NCBI GenBank assembly: GCA_016213775.1 | Contig: JACQZR010000252.1 | Coordinates: forward strand, 51,668 to 115,667 | Reading direction: 5' to 3' | DNA from: Acidobacteriota bacterium | GTDB taxonomy: Bacteria > Acidobacteriota > Terriglobia > Bryobacterales > Bryobacteraceae | Length of the DNA stretch: 64,000 nucleotides | Part shown: piece after piece, positions 53,648 to 62,575 of the stretch | Numbering within the stretch: the first letter of the stretch is position 1 | Layout: each line of letters starts with the position of its first letter | Translations under genes and position numbers: made by a program | The notes under the pieces: model-generated | Told to the model about the DNA's origin: nothing | Seen by the model: the letters and a program-made list of their open reading frames with translations, nothing else | Database searches by the model: none

Positions 53648-54622
53648 ATGCTCGAAATGAGCAACCGGACTCTGTATGCTTCTTTGTTCGCCGGCTTGGC
53701 CGCGCTGGGAGTTTTCGTTACGCAATCGGACGCCAAGATGGAGGCAGTGGAGAAGATCGCCGATGGCGTGTGGTTCCGCGAGGGCGACCTGATGGGGAAG
53801 GGGCATTGCAACAACATCATCATCGAGATGAAGGAGTATCTGGTGGTGGTGGATGCGAACTTCCCGAGCGGCGCACAGGCGGCACTGGCGGATATCAGGA
53901 AGATCTCGCCGAAGCCGGTGCGGTATGTGTTCGACACGCATCATCATGGGGATCATGCGTATGGGAATCCGGTATGGACGAAGGCCGGCGCCACCACGGT
54001 TGCACATAAAGGCGTATTGGACGAGATGAAACGCTATGAGCCGAAGCGGTGGCAAGCAGCGTCGAAGGAGCGGAAGGACGTCGGGGATCTGAAACTGGCG
54101 GATGCGGAGCGTCCGAAGCAGACCTTTGACGCGAAGCCGTTCGTCATTGAGGACGGGACGCGGCGCGTGGAACTGCACCATTTTGGATGGGCGCATACGC
54201 GCGGGGATGGGTTTGCCTATCTTCCGAAGGAAGGGATTCTGTGCACGGGAGATGCGGCGACGAATGGCCCCTATAACTTCACAGGGGATGGGAACATCGG
54301 GAATTGGCCGTCGGTGATGGAGAAGGCGCTGGCGCTGAATCCGAAGCGCGTGTTGCCGGGGCATGGTGTCCCCGGAGATGCGGGAATCCTCAAGGGCGAG
54401 ATGGCGTTCATGAAGGAGTTGCGGAGTGCGGTGCAGGCGCAGGTGAAGGCGGGGAAGAAGGTGGGGGACGTGGTGACAATGAAGGACGGAAAGCCGTCGA
54501 CGACCTCATTGAAGCTGCCGGATGGAGTGAAGAACTGGGTGGGGATGTTCTTCGCGCAGCAGGTGTACGACGCGTTTGAGGAGATCACGGCGGGCAAACC
54601 GCATGGCGATCTACCGCACTAG
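53648..54622 (+). CDS. Secreted metallo-beta-lactamase-fold hydrolase
   Basis: ATG at 53648 has GGAGG 10 nt upstream. The 324-residue protein has a signal peptide (LYASLFAGLAALGVFVTQSD) and an MBL-fold domain: HCNNIIIEMKEYLVVVDANF, THHHGDH with HHHGDH at 98-103, LHHFGWAHTRGDGFAYLP (third His), GILCTGDAATNG (bridging Asp) and VLPGHGVPGD (last His). It is a periplasmic zinc hydrolase of unknown substrate. Its TAG stop lies inside the left copy of the 10-bp direct repeat flanking the inserted four-helix-bundle element. Confidence 0.9.
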   Translation: MLEMSNRTLYASLFAGLAALGVFVTQSDAKMEAVEKIADGVWFREGDLMGKGHCNNIIIEMKEYLVVVDANFPSGAQAALADIRKISPKPVRYVFDTHHHGDHAYGNPVWTKAGATTVAHKGVLDEMKRYEPKRWQAASKERKDVGDLKLADAERPKQTFDAKPFVIEDGTRRVELHHFGWAHTRGDGFAYLPKEGILCTGDAATNGPYNFTGDGNIGNWPSVMEKALALNPKRVLPGHGVPGDAGILKGEMAFMKELRSAVQAQVKAGKKVGDVVTMKDGKPSTTSLKLPDGVKNWVGMFFAQQVYDAFEEITAGKPHGDLPH

Positions 54623-54625
54623 AGG

Positions 54626-54667
54626 AGAAGCCAGAAGCAAGAAGCCAGAAGCAAGAAGCCAGAAGCA
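54626..54667 (+). repeat. Left 14-mer tandem array
   Basis: Three perfect tandem copies of AGAAGCCAGAAGCA, followed by a partial AGAAGGC. It is inverted relative to the array at 55066-55132 and would pair with it in RNA or single-stranded DNA. Confidence 0.9.
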
Positions 54668-54680
54668 AGAAGGCTGTCAG

Positions 54681-55049
54681 ATGCCATCCCGACCCGCAGC
54701 AGAAACCTTCCGCGACCTGCACGTTTGGCAAAAGGCGCACGGTTTTGTGCTTGAAACCTACCGGTTGACAACCACCTTCCCGAAGCAAGAGATCTTCGGG
54801 TTAGTCCAACAACTCCGTCGAGCGGCGGTTTCCATTCCGGCGAACATCGCCGAAGGATTCTGCCGCCGGGGCAAAGCCGACAAGGCCCGTTTCCTCAACA
54901 TCGCCGAAAGCTCACTCGAAGAGTGCCGCTACTACCTGATCCTCACGAGGGATCTTGGGTATGCAGACACAACTGTGTTGATGCACTCCCTGGAAGAAGT
55001 AAGCAAGATGCTAACCGCCTACACAAAAGCCATTCTGGAGTCCCGCTAA
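54681..55049 (+). CDS. Four-helix-bundle protein (S23/Avd-like)
   Basis: ATG at 54681 gives 122 residues; the longer in-frame start at 54576 would run through the repeat array. Sections FRDLHVWQKAHGFVLETYRL, TTTFPKQEIFGLVQQLRRAA, VSIPANIAEGFCRRGKADKA and RFLNIAESSLEECRYYLILT match the four-helix-bundle family found in 23S rRNA intervening sequences and in the Avd accessory protein of diversity-generating retroelements. These form positively charged pentameric bundles that bind nucleic acid. No reverse transcriptase or variable repeat is nearby. It is the only gene of the insertion element. Confidence 0.9.
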   Translation: MPSRPAAETFRDLHVWQKAHGFVLETYRLTTTFPKQEIFGLVQQLRRAAVSIPANIAEGFCRRGKADKARFLNIAESSLEECRYYLILTRDLGYADTTVLMHSLEEVSKMLTAYTKAILESR

Positions 55050-55065
55050 AAGCCCGAACCTTGCA

Positions 55066-55132
55066 TTCTGGCTTCTTGCTTCTGGCTTCTTGCTTCTTGC
55101 TTCTGCCTTCTTGCTTCTTGCTTCTGGCTTCT
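55066..55132 (+). repeat. Right array, inverted copy of left array
   Basis: Units TGCTTCT and TGCTTCTGGCTTCT are repeated with small variation (one copy has GCC for GGC). The final 20 nt (55113-55132) are the exact reverse complement of the first 20 nt of the left array. Confidence 0.9.
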
Positions 55133-55159
55133 CTAATACTCTGGCACCGCACTAGCGTT

Positions 55160-57031
55160 TCATTTCAACGCTACGGCGGAGAGAGCAATCGCGTTCTCCA
55201 GCAGTTGAACGAACTCGGCGCGGTAGCCGCCGGGATCGTGAGCAAGGGCCGATTGAGCCGCTTTCCTGGCGTGTTCCAGTGAGCCATCGGCGGTGAACTT
55301 CGAGTTGCGCAGCACTTGACCGGCTTCGGCAACCGCGGCGGCGAAGCGGAAGTCGGCGCTGGCTTCCTGGAATTTCCCGGGGGCGGCGAGGACCGGCCAT
55401 TTGAGCAACCTGCTGGTGGCGGATTGCGGGTGCTTGTATCGCACCTTGACGAAACAGAGCTCGGAGGAACTCTTCCCTCTACGGTTGGGCTTGGTGTCCT
55501 GATACCGGAGCTTGTCAACGGGTGAGGCGAGATCCGCGGAGGCGATGGGTGCGATTTCGTAGAGCGCTGTGGTCTGGTGACCGGCGCCGAGGTCTCCGGC
55601 GTCCTTCTTGTCGTCATTGAATTCCTCGGGACGCAGGACTCGGTTCTCGTAGCCGATCAGTCGGTAGGAACGAACCGCGGCGGGGTTGAACTCCAGTTGG
55701 AACTTGACGTCCTTGGCGACGGTGAGGAGAGTGCCGGCCATTTGTTCGACAAGGACTTTGCGGGCTTCGCGCAGTGTGTCAATGTAGGCGTAATTGCCGT
55801 TGCCGTGATCCGCAAGTTTCTCCATTTTAGAGTCCTTGAGGTTGCCCATGCCGAAGCCGAGAACGCTGAGAGAGACGCCGGATTCGCGTTCCTGTTCGAT
55901 GAGGCGGACCAACTCGTCGTCGCTAGAGACACCGACGTTGAAGTCGCCGTCAGTAGCAAGGATGACTCGGTTGTTGCCCTTCGGCAAGAGCGATTGGCGG
56001 GCGAGCTGGTAGGCTAGTCGGATGCCTTGAGCGCCATTGGTGGAGCCTCCCGGGCGGAGTGATTCGATCGCATCGAGAATACGGCGTTTGTCGCTCCCCG
56101 GGGTAGGATCGAGAACCCTGCCCGCGGCGCCGGCGTAGACTGCGACAGCGACACGGTCCTGTTCCCGTAATTGTTCTACCAGGAGACGCATCGACTGTTT
56201 GATCAGAGGCAATTTGGAGGGCATGTCCATCGAGCCGGAAACGTCGATGAGGAACACCAGATTCGACGGGGGCAGGTTCTCCATAGCTACAGGCTTAGTC
56301 CGAATGGCGACTCGCAGCAGCCAGTTGGACGCGTTCCATGGGCACTGCGCGAGTTCGGTTTGGAAGGCGAACGGATCGTCGCCTTCGGGACCGGGCTGGT
56401 TGTAGGGGAAGTAGTTCAGCATCTCTTCGATGCGGACCGCCCCTGGGGGCGGCAAGCGGCCCTCGCGAAGCACGCGGCGGATGTTGGAGTAAGAGGCGGT
56501 ATCGACGTCGGCGGAGAAGGTGGAAAGCGGTTGGATCCGCGGGGAGGCAAACGGATTCTCGACGAAGTGGTCGTATTGTTCGGTGTTCCAGTTCATACCC
56601 CGGATGCGAATGCCGGACGCGGGGACTCGGGCCTGGCGCTGCGTGACGGAGCGTGAGGCGGAAACCTCTACCGTTTCGGTTAGGAAGCCGAGATCCAAAC
56701 GAATATCGAAGCGCGTAGGTTGGCCGGAGTGTGGCGTGAACTGAGTAGTGAAGGTGCGGAATCCCGGCGAGGAGGCAGTGATGGAACAGACCACCTGCGC
56801 CGGCAGGCCAATCATCGTGAAGCGACCGTTCGGATCGGTGACCACGGAGGTGTTGAATCCCACGACCGGGCAGCTTACCTCGATTTTCGCATTGACGATG
56901 GATGCTCCGGTTGGGTCGGTGAGTGAGCCGGAGAGAGAAGCAGTTTGCTGCGAGAAGAGAATGGGCGCGCAGTTCAAGAGCAGCAGGGAGACACGAACGC
57001 ACGCGCCTGGACAGGCGTAAAGTGACCTCAT
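55160..57031 (-). CDS. von Willebrand factor A protein with N-terminal CarboxypepD_reg domain
   Basis: ATG at 57031 with AAGGGG upstream leads into a signal peptide (CVRVSLLLLNCAPILFSQ). The roughly 623-residue protein has a carboxypeptidase-regulatory beta-sandwich (ASLSGSLTDPTGASIVNAKI, about 30-120), the YfbK-type N-terminal section (ENPFASPRIQPLSTFSADVD, VRIEEMLNYFPYNQP) and a VWA domain with the MIDAS DVSGS at 263-267, plus a C-terminal DUF3520-like part (NRVLRPEEFNDDKKDAGDLG). It is exported and binds metal and protein ligands. It is the last gene of the run that begins with cysM. Confidence 0.9.
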   Translation of the reverse strand: MRSLYACPGACVRVSLLLLNCAPILFSQQTASLSGSLTDPTGASIVNAKIEVSCPVVGFNTSVVTDPNGRFTMIGLPAQVVCSITASSPGFRTFTTQFTPHSGQPTRFDIRLDLGFLTETVEVSASRSVTQRQARVPASGIRIRGMNWNTEQYDHFVENPFASPRIQPLSTFSADVDTASYSNIRRVLREGRLPPPGAVRIEEMLNYFPYNQPGPEGDDPFAFQTELAQCPWNASNWLLRVAIRTKPVAMENLPPSNLVFLIDVSGSMDMPSKLPLIKQSMRLLVEQLREQDRVAVAVYAGAAGRVLDPTPGSDKRRILDAIESLRPGGSTNGAQGIRLAYQLARQSLLPKGNNRVILATDGDFNVGVSSDDELVRLIEQERESGVSLSVLGFGMGNLKDSKMEKLADHGNGNYAYIDTLREARKVLVEQMAGTLLTVAKDVKFQLEFNPAAVRSYRLIGYENRVLRPEEFNDDKKDAGDLGAGHQTTALYEIAPIASADLASPVDKLRYQDTKPNRRGKSSSELCFVKVRYKHPQSATSRLLKWPVLAAPGKFQEASADFRFAAAVAEAGQVLRNSKFTADGSLEHARKAAQSALAHDPGGYRAEFVQLLENAIALSAVALK

Positions 57032-57097
57032 TACGAACCCCTTGCACAAAGCAACTGCCTCAGGTCTAACACGGAACGTAGGCAGAGGCAAGGGGCA

Positions 57098-58267
57098 TCA
57101 GTATTTTGGAACCGACGGGTCCACCTTATCGGCCCAGGCGAGGATTCCGCCCTTCATGTTGCGGACCTTTTGAAAGCCGTTCATCTTGAGGAGATCACAG
57201 GCTTTGGCGGAGCGTACTCCGCTCTTGCAGTGCATGATGTATTCAGCGGAACGGTCCAGTTCGGCGAGCCGTTTGGGGAGGTCGCCGAGGGGGATCAGCC
57301 GCGCGGCCGGAATGCGGCAGATCTGGTGTTCATGCGGCTCGCGGACATCAATCAAAGTGAAGTGGTGGTGCTTGTCGAGGAGAGCTTTCACTTCCGTGGG
57401 ATCGATGTCCCCTTGGACGGTGGCGGGCTCCGCCGTCTCGCGGGGGACGCCGCAGAACTGGTGGTAGTCGATCAGGGCCGTGATGGTGCGGTTGGGTCCG
57501 CAGATGGGACACTCGGGGCTCTTCCGCAGACGCATCTCGCGGAACTTCATATTGAGCGCGTCGTAGAGCACGAGCCGCCCGGCGAGGGTCTCACCTTTGC
57601 CCAGGAGGAGTTTGACGACTTCGGTGGCCTGGATGACTCCGATTAAGCCCGGGAGAATGCCGAGCACTCCGCCCTCGGCGCACGAGGGAACCAGACCAGG
57701 AGGTGGCGGTTCGGGGTAGAGGCAACGGTAGCAGGGGCCGTCCTTGGTGGCGAATACCGAGGCCTGGCCTTCGAAGCGGAAGATGGATCCGTAGACGTTG
57801 GGCTTTCCGGTGAGCACGCAGGCGTCGTTGACGAGGTAGCGGGTGGGGAAGTTATCGGTGCCATCGACGACGACATCGTATTGGCGCACGATGTCGAGCG
57901 CGTTCTCGCTGGTGAGCGCGGCTTCGTACTTGACGATGTTGACGTTTGGGTTGATGTCGAGCATCGTGTCGGCGGCGGAGTCGAGCTTCTTGCGGCCGAT
58001 GTCCTTGGTGCCGTGGATGATCTGGCGCTGGAGGTTGGTGCGGTCGACGACATCGAAATCGACGAGGCCGATGGTGCCGACCCCGGCGGCGGCAAGATAC
58101 ATGCCAATGGGTGCGCCGAGGCCTCCGGTGCCGATGCAGAGGACTTTGCTCGCTTTGAGCTGGATCTGGCCTTCCATCCCGACTTCGGGCAGGATGAGGT
58201 GGCGGCTGTAGCGGTTGATCTCCTCGTTAGTGAGCGACAGGCCTGGAGGCGCGATGGTGGCAGCCAT
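57098..58267 (-). CDS. moeZ: MoeZ-like adenylyltransferase/sulfurtransferase
   Basis: The 389-residue protein joins a ThiF/MoeB E1-like domain (about 10-265) and a C-terminal rhodanese (about 285-385). Motifs: YSRHLILPEVGMEGQIQLKA, CIGTGGLGAPIGMYLAAAGV (nucleotide site), DNFPTRYLVNDACV, zinc Cys pairs CYRC and CPIC, and rhodanese active-site MHCKSGVRSAKAC. It should adenylate the C-terminus of the CysO-like protein and load sulfur as a thiocarboxylate. It starts 3 nt after the cysO stop. Confidence 0.92.
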   Translation of the reverse strand: MAATIAPPGLSLTNEEINRYSRHLILPEVGMEGQIQLKASKVLCIGTGGLGAPIGMYLAAAGVGTIGLVDFDVVDRTNLQRQIIHGTKDIGRKKLDSAADTMLDINPNVNIVKYEAALTSENALDIVRQYDVVVDGTDNFPTRYLVNDACVLTGKPNVYGSIFRFEGQASVFATKDGPCYRCLYPEPPPPGLVPSCAEGGVLGILPGLIGVIQATEVVKLLLGKGETLAGRLVLYDALNMKFREMRLRKSPECPICGPNRTITALIDYHQFCGVPRETAEPATVQGDIDPTEVKALLDKHHHFTLIDVREPHEHQICRIPAARLIPLGDLPKRLAELDRSAEYIMHCKSGVRSAKACDLLKMNGFQKVRNMKGGILAWADKVDPSVPKY

Positions 58268-58270
58268 GAC

Positions 58271-58546
58271 TTACCGGCCTCCGGCGATGGACGGAACGAT
58301 GGAAATGGTATCGGAGTCTTTCACGGCGGTGGCATCCTTGTCTAGGTAGCGGATGTCTTCGTCGTTCAGGTAGACGTTGACGAAGCTGCGCAGTTTACCT
58401 TCGTCGTTATATAGATGCTTGCGCAGGTCGGCGTGCTGGTTTGTAAGGGCCTGGAGAAGTTCGCCGACAGTGGCGCCAGCGACGGTAACGGCGTCCTGCT
58501 TGTCGACAAACTGGCGCAGGGGCGTGGGAATGAGAATCTTGGGCAT
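58271..58546 (-). CDS. cysO: CysO-like sulfur-carrier protein with GGR C-terminus
   Basis: ATG at 58546 (AAGGACC upstream) gives 91 residues of the ThiS/MoaD/CysO ubiquitin-like fold: MPKILIPTPLRQFVDKQDAV, RSFVNVYLNDEDIRYLDKDA and DTISIVPSIAGGR. The section FVNVYLNDEDIR is characteristic of CysO. Carriers of this kind normally end in Gly-Gly; here one Arg follows, so the tail must be trimmed before activation, perhaps by the JAMM protease encoded next door. The carrier supplies sulfur to CysM in O-phosphoserine-dependent cysteine synthesis. Confidence 0.9.
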   Translation of the reverse strand: MPKILIPTPLRQFVDKQDAVTVAGATVGELLQALTNQHADLRKHLYNDEGKLRSFVNVYLNDEDIRYLDKDATAVKDSDTISIVPSIAGGR

Positions 58547-58578
58547 GGTTCGGTCCTTGTACACTTCCGGGGGTGAAT

Positions 58579-58995
58579 CTAATATTCTAGCTGCTCTTGC
58601 TCGGCCGCGGTTTGATCGAAGTTCGGCAGGAAGCTGTTGGCGTGGTGGAACTCGCCCTTCTGGATGGAGAGGACGACAAAGGAATACCACGGGCACGAAT
58701 TCTGGAGGTCGCGCTTAGAAAAGTAGGCGTCGCAATCGGGGTGCGAATGGAAGATGCCAACGACGCTGAGTCCTTGGGCGCGGGCTTCCTTTTCGACGGC
58801 GAGTTGCTCGGCGGGATCGAGTTGGTACGTATCTTCCTGCGCGCCTTCGAAGGCATTGCGCATGGGACGGGTGACAGTGACGAGCCGCCCGTTGGCGTTT
58901 TCGCTGCCGAGCATCGCGCCGCAGCATTCCCTAGGGTAAGCTTCGCGGGCGTGGGCGACCATGGCGGCCCAGGCTGTGGGTTCGATTCGGATCAT
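58579..58995 (-). CDS. mec: Mec-type JAMM metalloprotease
   Basis: The 138-residue protein is a stand-alone JAB1/MPN domain: Glu23 in AYPRECCGAMLG and the JAMM motif H83-S-H85-P with S93 and D96 (FHSHPDCDAYFSKRD). In the Mycobacterium CysO system the homologous Mec releases cysteine from the CysO-cysteine adduct. Here it may also remove the extra Arg of the GGR tail (inference). It lies between cysM (9-nt gap) and cysO (32-nt gap). Confidence 0.92.
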   Translation of the reverse strand: MIRIEPTAWAAMVAHAREAYPRECCGAMLGSENANGRLVTVTRPMRNAFEGAQEDTYQLDPAEQLAVEKEARAQGLSVVGIFHSHPDCDAYFSKRDLQNSCPWYSFVVLSIQKGEFHHANSFLPNFDQTAAEQEQLEY

Positions 58996-59004
58996 TGTGG
59001 GTCT

Positions 59005-59955
59005 TTAGTTGTCCCAAAAGGGTTCGCTGAGATACTTAGAGGCACCGTCGCAGAGGACGGTGACAATGACTCCGGTTTCACCGCGCCTGGCGAGTTCCCG
59101 GCCGATCTTACGGGCGGCAACGACATTGCCCCCGGCGGAGATTCCGACCAAAAGACCTTCTTCTCTCGCCAGGCGACGGACCATCACGTAGGCATCCTCG
59201 GTGTCGAGCCAGATGTTGTCGTCGGCAAGGGTGTCATCGTAGATGGCCGGAACAATGGCAGTCGGCATATGCTTCAGGCCTTCGAGTCCGTGGAATCCGG
59301 TGGCCGGCTGGGCGGAGATGCATTGAACATGGGGCAGGTCGCGCTTGAGGCGGCGAGTGGTTCCGACGAAAGTCCCGCTGGTTCCCATCGCTGCGACGAA
59401 GTGGGTGATGCGGCCTTCGGTCTGGCGAATGATTTCGGGCGCGGTGGTTTCGAAATGCGCCTTCCAGTTTGCGGGATTGCTGTACTGGTCGGGGTAGAAA
59501 TAGAGGTCCGGGTTCGTTTCGTAGATTTTGCGGCACTCACGAATCGCCCCGTCGGACCCTTCGGCAGGGTCGGTAAGGACGACGTCGACGCCGAATGCCT
59601 TCAGGATGCGCTTGCGCTCTTCACTGGCGTTGCGAGGGAGGCAGAGCTTGACGCGGTAACCTCTCGCTGAGCAAACCATCGCGTAGGCTATCCCGGTGTT
59701 GCCGGAAGTGGAATCGAGGAGGATGCGGTCCTTCGTGAGGCGGCCGGTACGCTCCCCGTCGAGGATCATGTTGAGAGCAGGGCGGTCTTTGACGGATCCG
59801 CCGGGGTTGAAGAATTCGGCTTTGCCGTAGATTTCGATACCGGGAAGGTCCGCGGCGATGCGGTCCATACGGATGAGCGGAGTGTTCCCGATCGACGCCA
59901 GCAGCGACGTCGCGTGCGAACGTGAGAAATCAAGAACGGTGACAGGTAATGCCAT
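59005..59955 (-). CDS. cysM: Cysteine synthase CysM-like (PLP)
   Basis: The 316-residue protein is a fold-type II PLP enzyme: SIGNTPLIRMDRIAADLPGI, FFNPGGSVKDRPALNMILDG with PLP Lys56, LDSTSGNTGIAYAMVCSARG, AAMGTSGTFVGTTRRLK and VGISAGGNVVAA. Its neighbours (Mec, CysO, MoeZ) point to the CysM branch that uses a protein thiocarboxylate rather than free sulfide, probably with O-phosphoserine. It heads the cysM-mec-cysO-moeZ operon. Confidence 0.92.
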   Translation of the reverse strand: MALPVTVLDFSRSHATSLLASIGNTPLIRMDRIAADLPGIEIYGKAEFFNPGGSVKDRPALNMILDGERTGRLTKDRILLDSTSGNTGIAYAMVCSARGYRVKLCLPRNASEERKRILKAFGVDVVLTDPAEGSDGAIRECRKIYETNPDLYFYPDQYSNPANWKAHFETTAPEIIRQTEGRITHFVAAMGTSGTFVGTTRRLKRDLPHVQCISAQPATGFHGLEGLKHMPTAIVPAIYDDTLADDNIWLDTEDAYVMVRRLAREEGLLVGISAGGNVVAARKIGRELARRGETGVIVTVLCDGASKYLSEPFWDN

Positions 59956-60365
59956 GGCCCCTCTTGCCTTTATAATACCGCAATCCCGAGCAGATTTAGG
60001 GGGATTGACTGGGTGGCTGTTGATTTGGATGAGTGGAAGCGCAGGAAGGATTCAGGGAGCAGAGACCGCGATCGGTTCCGGGGAACGGGAAGAGGTCCCG
60101 CAACAACTGGCCAGCTTTGTCGAAAAGAAGCTTCATTGTCCTGGGAGTTTGCGGCCCGAAGCAAGCTCAGCGGCGAGAATCTCCTGAACCTTAATACGAT
60201 GGCCGCGGATGCATGGCTTGCCGAATCGGACTTCGGGATTGATGGTGATCCGTGCCAGCAGTGAATCGTGAGTAACGGGTATCCGCACTGAACCTGATTG
60301 CACTGTCCAGCGAACGCGGGAACTAACTTCGAGTCCGGGTTGTCTATGTGGTTGGGAAATCAGCG
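59956..60365. other. 410-nt intergenic stretch without a confident gene
   Basis: Between cysM and the frameshifted membrane-anchored gene there is an 83-codon plus-strand frame from GTG 60013 (AVDLDEWKRRKDSG) and a short minus-strand frame, neither with a convincing Shine-Dalgarno or family features. The cysM promoter must lie here, but I cannot point to a clear -35/-10 pair or riboswitch. Confidence 0.4.
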
Positions 60366-62499
60366 ATGAAGCTGCTTTGGTGGGGGATCGCGGTGTTGGG
60401 GTTGGCGGTAATGGCGGTGTGGGTGGCGACGCGAAAGCCGGATTTTGCGACGCGGCATGCGCGGGATTTGGCGTCGAATCCGCCGGATTTGCATTTCCAG
60501 TTGAGCACGCTGAAGCGGAGCTTTCGAATGGGGGAGCGGATTCCGATCACGCTCGCATTCTGGAGCGACGTCGAGGGGAAGTACAAGCTGCAAGGCGCAA
60601 CCTATGTCCGTAGCGGGCGGCTCATGACGGAAGAGTTCGTAATGGAGCGCGGAGGACGTTGTGGATCCTTACGTGGATTACTATGGGACTGGCGTGCTCT
60701 GGGGCATCGGGGGCGGACACAATCCGACTCCGTTGTTGGAGCCGAAGCCTTACGAGATCGAGTTGACGCTGAATGACTGGTTCCGGTTCGACCGCCCGGG
60801 AAAGTACCGGTTGTATTTGAAGTCGCACCGTCTGGGACGCGGGCAGATGCAGTTCGCCGCGGTGTCGAATGTCCTGGAAGTGGAGATCACGGAGCGGGAC
60901 GTTGAGTGGGAGCGGACGAGACTCGGGGAGACTGGCGAGTTGCGGTACCTGGCCTCGCAGGAGGCGGTGGAAGCCGCGCTGGAGAACGCGCGACGGACGG
61001 AGGAGAGTCCCGAGGCTGGGGTGCTGCTTGCAGCGCGGGACCGGGCGCGGGCGATTGCCGCGTATGACCAGTATCTGGAGGACCCATCGACCGCGGTGCG
61101 CGAGTGGGACCTCGAGGTGCGCACTCTGTTTCGCTTTTTAGAAAAAGAGAAGCCAACGCCGTTACCGATGCACGTGTGGCAGATGCCGACGAACGCAGTG
61201 AAGGTGCGGTGGGTGCAGATGGTGGCGCAGCGGCGGCACGATCGGTTTCGGGTGATGGTGCGCGAGGAGGCGCTGCGGTGGATTCCCTTGGTGACGCGCA
61301 AAAACAGCCGGGCTCGCGAGGCGGCGGCGATTGCGGCGATTGTCCCGGAGGCGGCGCGGAAAGCGGGACTCGTTCCGCCGGAGGATTGGGGGCTGTCGCG
61401 TCATGAGTTGATTGCGCAGTTGGGGAGCTTTCCGGAAGACCAGCAGATGGAGTTGCTGGGGAGGAAGTGGGATTTGATTCGCGGCGCGGATGCGATTTCG
61501 GTAGTGCGAGCGGTGGTGATGAGTTCCTCGGGAGCGGCGGAAACTGCAATGCGGCGGCTGCATGAGCTAGCGCCGGAGGAGGCGCGGAAGATTGCGCGCG
61601 TGGATATTGCGAGTGGAAGGCTGCGGTTCGAGAAGTTCGCCCTGTACGAAATGGACCCGGCGGCGATACCGGAAGCGGATGCCGTGTTTGCCCGCTGGGT
61701 CGCGAGGCGGGATTTCGGACGGTTTCCGTTGCTTACGAAGTTCGGCCCGGCGCGGTTTGGCAAGGATGTGCGGCGAGTGTATGTGAGCAGGGAGCGGACG
61801 TGCTGGGTGGATGCGGCGCTGGTAGCGTATCTCGTGCGGGCGCTTCCGGAAAACGATGCGCGGGAAGTGCTGCGGGATGCGCTGTCGTTGAGGAAGGATC
61901 GCGGTTGCTACAAGACACTGCTGCGCGGATTACCGTGGAATGCGGTGGTGGAGGCACAGGCGATTGCCTCGTTGGACGATCCGGATGCCGAGACGGCCGC
62001 GATGGCCGCCCGCGTTCTGGCGATGCATGGGGACGCTCGTGTCGAGGCAATATTGTGGAGGCGGTTGGAGGCATGGTCCGCGGCGAAGACGCAGACGGTG
62101 TTAGGCGACGCGTTGATGGACGCGATTGGTTCCGCAAAGAGCTGGGTGCTGGATAAGAGCAGGTTAAAGCGCCAGGTGGTTTTGTGCATCGAAGACCATT
62201 GCCGGAAACAATGGTCTGGCGGCGTTCCGAAGGTGTGGCGCGTGGAGGCTGCGGGCCAAAGCGTGTATGCGACGACGTATGAGGTGGGAGGATATCGTGC
62301 GCCAACAATGGCGGCATTGCAGGCGAAGCTGCTGCTGTATCCGAAGAGGAGCGTGTTTCGCTGGTGCTCGCAATCGGGGGACTGGCTGTCGGCGGGTCAA
62401 ATCGAGGAGATGTTCCAGAGTCTGCGGACGTTCACGGCTGAACAGGGATTGCGGCTGGAGCCGTATGTGGCAGCGAAGTGTCTTCCAGGAGGAGAGTGA
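60366..62499 (+). pseudogene. Frameshifted membrane-anchored hypothetical gene
   Basis: ATG at 60366 starts MKLLWWGIAVLGLAVMAVWV, an N-terminal anchor, then DLHFQLSTLKRSFRMGERIP and TYVRSGRLMTEEFVMER. The coding sense then moves to another frame near 60640-60655 and continues SAEDVVDPYVDYYGTGVLWG, EIELTLNDWFRFDRPGKYRL and on to TGA at 62499. Together they give about 710 residues with an extracytoplasmic beta-domain followed by long helical, HEAT-like material (SVVRAVVMSSSGAAETAMRR, ASLDDPDAETAAMAARVLAM). Function is unknown. The break may be a real mutation or a one-base sequence error in the G-rich stretch GCGCGGAGGA. Confidence 0.65.
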
Positions 62500-62575
62500 A
62501 TTGTCCCGTGTGCAATGCTGAGGTAGAGAATCACGTTGTCTGAACGAACGTATACCCTTTCTATTTCACTGAACG

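Larger units (their letters stand above)
54613..55155. mobile_element. Compact four-helix-bundle element with inverted arrays and direct repeat
   Basis: ACCGCACTAG occurs at 54613-54622 and again at 55146-55155. Between them are a left array of a 14-mer (54626-54667), a four-helix-bundle gene (54681-55049) and a right array of the reverse-complement unit (55066-55132). The outermost 20 bp of the arrays are perfect inverted repeats of AGAAGCCAGAAGCAAGAAGC. Removing 54623-55155 leaves the convergent stops of the flanking genes only 4 nt apart, which fits an insertion with target duplication. The layout resembles intervening sequences of bacterial 23S rRNA, here in a protein-coding neighbourhood. 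Confidence 0.55.

Noticed and set aside
54576..54680. N-terminal extension of the four-helix-bundle protein
   Set aside because: It would translate the repeat array as an Arg/Lys/Ser run and overlap the hydrolase gene; ATG 54681 matches the family length.
54626..55132. CRISPR array interpretation of the repeats
   Set aside because: The units are 14-mers without unique spacers and occur in inverted orientation around a gene.
54613..55155. Diversity-generating retroelement around the Avd-like gene
   Set aside because: No reverse transcriptase, template repeat or variable repeat is present in the flanks.
60013..60264. 83-codon frame upstream of the frameshifted gene
   Set aside because: No ribosome-binding site, low-complexity Arg/Gly content and no family; left as unannotated sequence.
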